NCBI RefSeq assembly: GCF_963576615.1
Contig: NC_088708.1
Coordinates: 47,293,196 to 47,357,195, forward strand
Direction of reading: 5' to 3'
DNA: 64,000 nucleotides
From: Watersipora subatra
Taxonomy: Eukaryota > Bryozoa > Gymnolaemata > Cheilostomatida > Watersiporidae
In this document: positions 59,159 to 64,000 of the stretch, one piece after another
Numbering within the stretch: the first letter of the stretch is position 1
Layout: each line of letters starts with the position of its first letter
Position numbers and translations under genes: made by a program
Notes under the pieces: generated by a model
Told to the model about the DNA's origin: nothing
Databases searched by the model: none
The model's input: only the letters and a program-made list of their open reading frames with translations

Positions 59159-60520
59159 GCTTCGCTCATGAGAACCTACAGTATAACACTACGAATAAAC
59201 CTATTGTACTATTATAGTACTTTCATGCTTGACTCATGAGAACCTACCGTGTAACACTACGAATAAACCTATTGTACCATTATAGTACTTTCATGCTTGA
59301 CTCATGGGAACCTACAATGTAACACTATGAATAAACCTATTGTACCATTATAGTACTTTCATGCTTGACTCATGAGAACCTACAGTGTAACACTACGAAT
59401 AAATCTATTGTACTATTATAGTACTTTCATGCTTGACTCATGTGAACCTACAGTGTAACACTACGAATAAACCTATTGTACCATTATAGTACTTTCATGC
59501 TTGACTCATGGGAACCTACAATGTAACACTACGAATAAACCTATTGTACCATTATAGTACTTTCATGCTTGACTCATGAGAACCTACAATGTAACACTAT
59601 GAATAAACCTATTGTACCATTATAGTACTTTCATGCTTGACTCATGTGAACCTACAGTGTAACACTACGAATAAACCTATTGTACCATTATAGTACTTTC
59701 ATGCTTGACTCATGAGAACCTACCGTGTAACACTATGAATAAACCTATTGTACTATTATAGTACTTTCATGCTTGACTCATGGGAACCTACAGTGTAACA
59801 CTATGAATAAACCTATTGTACCATTATAGTACTTTCATGCTTGACTCATGAGAACCTACAGTATAACACTACGAATAAACCTATTGTACTATTATAGTAC
59901 TTTCATGCTTGACTCATGGGAACCTACAATGTAACACTACTAATAAACCTATTGTACTATTATAGTACTTTCATGCTTGACTCATGAGAACCTACCGTGT
60001 AACACTACGAATAAACCTATTGTACCATTATAGTACTTTCATGCTTGACTCATGAGAACCTACAGTGTAACACTACGAATAAACCTATTGTACTATTATA
60101 GTGCTTTCATGCTTGACTCATGGGAACCTACAGTGTAACACTACGAATAAACCTATTGTACCATTATTATAATAGTACTTTCATGCTTCGCTCATGAGAA
60201 CCTACAGTGTAACACTACGAATAAACCTATTGTACCATTATAGTACTTTCATGCTTGACTCATGAGAACCTACAGTGTAACACTACGAATAAACCTATTG
60301 TACCATTATAGTACTTTCATGCTTGACTCATGAGAACCTACAGTGTAACACTACGAATAAACCTATTGTACTATTATAGTACTTTCATGCTTGACTCATG
60401 AGAACCTACAATGTAACACTACGAATAAACCTATTGTACTATTATAGTACTTTCATGCTTGACTCATGAGAACCTACCGTGTAACACTACGAATAAAGTC
60501 AATAAACCTATTGTACTATA
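59151..60520. repeat. 68-bp minisatellite including the MARVEL gene start, about 20 copies
   Basis: Units share TACTTTCATGCTTGACTCAT, GAGAACCTAC and TAACACTACGAATAAACC, spaced 68 bp. The unit at 59151 overlaps the first coding exon: its CAT at 59156-59158 is the complement of the proposed start codon, and the same bases with neighbouring leader sequence recur in every unit. One distal unit (near 60180) carries the exon variant TTCGCTC in place of TTGACTC. Confidence 0.95.
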
Positions 60521-63500
60521 CTCATGTAACTTCAAGTTGCGGATTTCTTTTTTGCGGAGACTGGCTACTAAATCAGTGAAGTTTTTACTTGGTAATTCTG
60601 AATTCATTTATATATTCTAGTATCCTTTATCGGTAGTTGTGTCTTACTTAAAGCAATGATGTTTTATAACTTCTTGCTTTTTGTACCCATAATTAAACAT
60701 CCTAGACCCGCTACTGCACTACTACACATTTATATGAACACAAAAACTGCCAAGCATTAGCACACAAACAGAAATGGTCAGTTAAATACGTTCAAAAACA
60801 CTTGACGTTCTTTAACTCGCAAGAAAAAATATCACACAAGCTTTCTCAGAAGCAATCAAGATCACCTTTTTGCATTCGTACCTGGTGCAGCTTGAAATTA
60901 TTTTTACTAAATACATCTCCCTCAGATAAAATACAATCAAACTTCAACTTATGATTACATCTACATTTTAGCAAATATTTGGTCAGTATGCGAAGTAATT
61001 TCAAACATAAAAATCTCTTGAACTAGTATAAGTTTGTAATTGACCTTAACAAGCTGATGGGGTTAAAAACAAAACGTAAATAATAAAAACTGGATTAATT
61101 CAGGTAACTTATCTTGTGTCTATAAAATAAAGTAACTATAAAACATCTTTTTACCAATTAATATTTCACCAATCGTTATTTTACCTATAATTTTTTTTAC
61201 ATTTAGCTTTTTACATAATCAATGTACGGTATAACAAAAGTATTTTAATGGAAGTGTGTTAGATGACAAACTTTGTTATGACCTGAGGATAAAATTAAGC
61301 TCGCCCTGAACCTGGATTGAAATGAAGAAAATAATGAGATTGAGAGAGTTAATGTAGAGATTAAGAGATTGAATTTAGGCAATGCTAAGATTAAGAGATT
61401 AATAAATTTAGACAATGCTGAAGTTAGGAGATTGAACTTCGACAATACTGAGATAAGGAAATTGAATTTAGACAATGCTGAGATTAAGTTTAAACAATGC
61501 AAAAATTAGGAGGATTTTAACTCAGCTAAACATTACCTATGTTTCTATACATTGCAAAGACTATATATATAACTTTATTTGACAAATACTTTCATTCGAA
61601 GTCAATAGGAACAAAGTTTATTGATGAGGCACTTTATTGACATTAGCTACTTCATTGAGGTTTGCTGAAATTACAAAAAGTTGATGTCAGTAAAACACCT
61701 ACACAGGACATTAGAAAATTATGCCGATATGAGTCAGTTACAAATGCTAATTTGGAAACAGTTTAGGGCTTAGAGTAGAGCATAACCAAGCTACCGAGCT
61801 GAGCACAATGGCTAGGCTGAACAATTGTTCAGTCAATTGTATGGCTCATTGGTCATGTTTCAGCAGAGCACAATGGCTCAGTTGGAACATGTTTCACAAC
61901 ATGTTGTAAACAATAAGTTGTCACGTATTGTCCTATTTGAGAACCAAAAATTTGTTTACCAAATTTTAATGTTTTTTATATTTTATGACAAAAGGTCATT
62001 ATAGCAATAATGACAGTAATAATAATAATAACAAAATGGCACAAGACTAATGGTTGCTAATTAATTGAATGTGAATCATTGATATGTAAAAAATTTTTAA
62101 ATTCACTCAATGTTAACAATGATTTATTATCCTTTTTTAACCTTTAGATTGCTGAAACAAAACTGCCATTCAAATAATTGTAATTAGCTTCTGTAGCATC
62201 CAGTTCTAAAGAATTATTAAAACTCATCGAGTAAGCAATAAAAAAAATTCTTCCAGCTAAAGAGGTAGCTCCATAGGCCTAAATATCTTTTTCACAAATA
62301 TTTTCTTATCGCATTGTGAACTATCAATGATAATTGTTGAATAGTTGCACACAACTATGTTTGTTAATTTTGACGATTTGATACATTTTAAAACTGAGAA
62401 CGCCTAGCTAGTGGTCTGATAGAGTCATAACAAATAGGTAGGAAGCCGATGCAAGCATTTGATAGAGATAAGTAATATAAGTTTGTACTTTAAATAGATA
62501 TGTATAATATATTTATGCCATGATGCAAAATATAGTAGCTAACACCAAAAACAAAAACTGCAATAAATCTTCAAAATTGCACATTCTGAACTCATATCAT
62601 GCAGCGGGTCAGACTGACTCTGGTAAAAAATAGAGCTGACATCGGTTATAAAAAATATTTCATCAAGATTAAAGCTTTGAGCAGTAACATTTGTTACACT
62701 GTACTTTTTTAATTACTGGAAGCAAAAACAAAATTAAATGTAAAACTGCGCTGAATGTTTTGGACTAGCATTACTTTGCACAAAACTATGTGGTACACAC
62801 TTGTAGGAACAGGATTTAAATTAATCCTGTTCCTTCCACAATCCACATTCAACAGTTTATTATTTAGAAAAACATACGTCCATATTGTTAATCAATAAGC
62901 AACACAACGACCTTATCAAAATACAAGCTAACACATGCTTCAACTTGATGCTTTTTTCAGGGCTATCTTCCGGAGATATTTTCTAGAAACTTGATCGACT
63001 CCAACCATCCGCATGTTTGCCTACCCAGTATCAATAATATACATCAAATTCAGCCGCTAGCTCTATGAAATGTTTAAACTGTTACGTAAAGTTCAAGATC
63101 AGAAAATTCTCTCAAACATAGGTATGCTTCTAATTTTGCTATGACATTATGACCTACAGGCGGATACTAGCACACAAACGGGTTAACCTGAATGGTTACA
63201 ACAGATCGCTGAGATCGAACCGCTGATTTTCGAGTCAAACTTTCTCAATGATTTTCATTAAACTCGGGCTACTTCTTGAGCCAGACATGATCTTGCATTA
63301 GAGCTTCCTTTTATCGCCGCACGACAGTTTTTCGGCGATCTACATATGACTTGTATACCTGGATCGCATGTCCAACCCACGTGGATTGATTAATCATACT
63401 CACCGCGTTAGCTTTATCCAACGTTTTGTTAGGTTAATCATTTTGTGTCGCCCGGTATTAATGTTAATTTTGTTGTAATACACAAGTTTGAAGTTTATGT

Positions 63501-64000
63501 GAGCTATATGAAATTTAATTGTTTGTATAATCATCTAATTCACTATTTGAATTAATATTCTTGTAACTGCAATTCAATTTAATCTCCACCGATAAACATC
63601 TTAATCAATTTTTTTCTTGCAGCTATTATTGTTTCTACTGTTCTACCAATTGTTTTGGAATATCTTGTTAATATTTTATAGTTGCACGGATATTTTGTGT
63701 CGTATATTCTTAGTGAGGATTAAATTTGAAGTACCTTTTTTTCAGGACAGATCCTGAGATCGTCAAAACCTACAACCTAATATTTTAGCGTTGTTTCAAA
63801 GCTTATACACACACTAATATTTATTAATATTCTCTTTTTTGAATAATAATCGTACTCGTCATTGCTAATCTCAGCATTTCCCAGTACATCACATTGTATA
63901 ATTTTTATGTTACAATCTTGGGTCCTTTTAATTGTTTATCAATTGTTCTATAGCTGTTTATGTTCTACACTTGATCACTAACGAAAACCAATTTACGATG
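60521..64000. other. Right flank, no recognised gene
   Basis: AT-rich DNA upstream of the MARVEL gene with no frame I can name. An earlier exon or promoter of that gene may lie here. The only clear structure is the short array near 61350-61500. Confidence 0.5.
61350..61500. repeat. About 31-bp degenerate tandem repeat, 4-5 copies
   Basis: Words AGATTGAATTTAGACAATGC and TGAGATTAAG recur at about 30-32 bp spacing with base changes and small length differences. Confidence 0.7.

Noticed and set aside
63180-63260. tRNA-like antisense sequence with GGTTCGATCTC
   Set aside because: Only a box B-like word is present; no box A at the right distance and no acceptor stem.

Overview
This is a nuclear window from an invertebrate animal. 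It is AT-rich, its genes are split by long introns with GT-AG boundaries, intergenic and intronic DNA is dense in repeats, and the proteins resemble those of bilaterians. The mix of Helitron-like copies, TTAA- and TA-target MITEs and intronic minisatellites suggests a lophotrochozoan such as a mollusc or bryozoan. That placement is an impression, not a demonstration.

Six protein-coding genes can be read, in the order NUBPL(+), SLC12A8(+), C16orf87/UPF0547-like(+), ARPC2(-), ABRACL(+), MARVEL-domain gene(-). NUBPL (160-1062) is one uninterrupted 300-codon frame. SLC12A8 (5534-27158) was assembled from 14 coding exons into 676 residues with consistent splice phases and one GC-AG intron. The UPF0547 homologue (33351-38049, 5 exons, about 227 residues) carries a zinc-ribbon N-terminus and an AT-hook-like stretch. 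ARPC2 (52337 down to 38985, 8 exons, 308 residues) is the p34 subunit of the Arp2/3 complex. ABRACL (52575-53168, 2 exons, 84 residues) is a costars-domain actin regulator. The last gene (59158 down to 53417, 4 coding exons, 173 residues) encodes a four-helix MARVEL-type membrane protein.

Two actin-cytoskeleton genes, ARPC2 and ABRACL, lie head to head with only 237 bp between their start codons, so a shared bidirectional promoter is likely. UPF0547/ARPC2 and ABRACL/MARVEL are tail-to-tail pairs.

The introns hold most of the unusual structure. There are six copies of a Helitron-like element with a CTAG end, a terminal hairpin and, in the longer copies, a tRNA-like segment. One DNA-transposon copy in an ARPC2 intron contains two further transposons, and an undisturbed relative in SLC12A8 confirms the insertion points. 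A Tc1/mariner relic, a TTAA-target element, foldback MITEs and a decayed LTR retroelement with a DNA transposon inside it are also present. Tandem arrays have units of 18, 21, 22, 31, 41, 51 and 68 bp. Two of these include parts of genes: a 31-bp array repeats the ARPC2 exon-7 splice donor, and a 68-bp array repeats the start-codon region of the MARVEL gene.

No rRNA, genuine tRNA gene or CRISPR array was seen. I found no clear new multi-gene system. The strongest leads are the gene-derived arrays, the ARPC2/ABRACL pair and the tRNA-bearing Helitron-like family.
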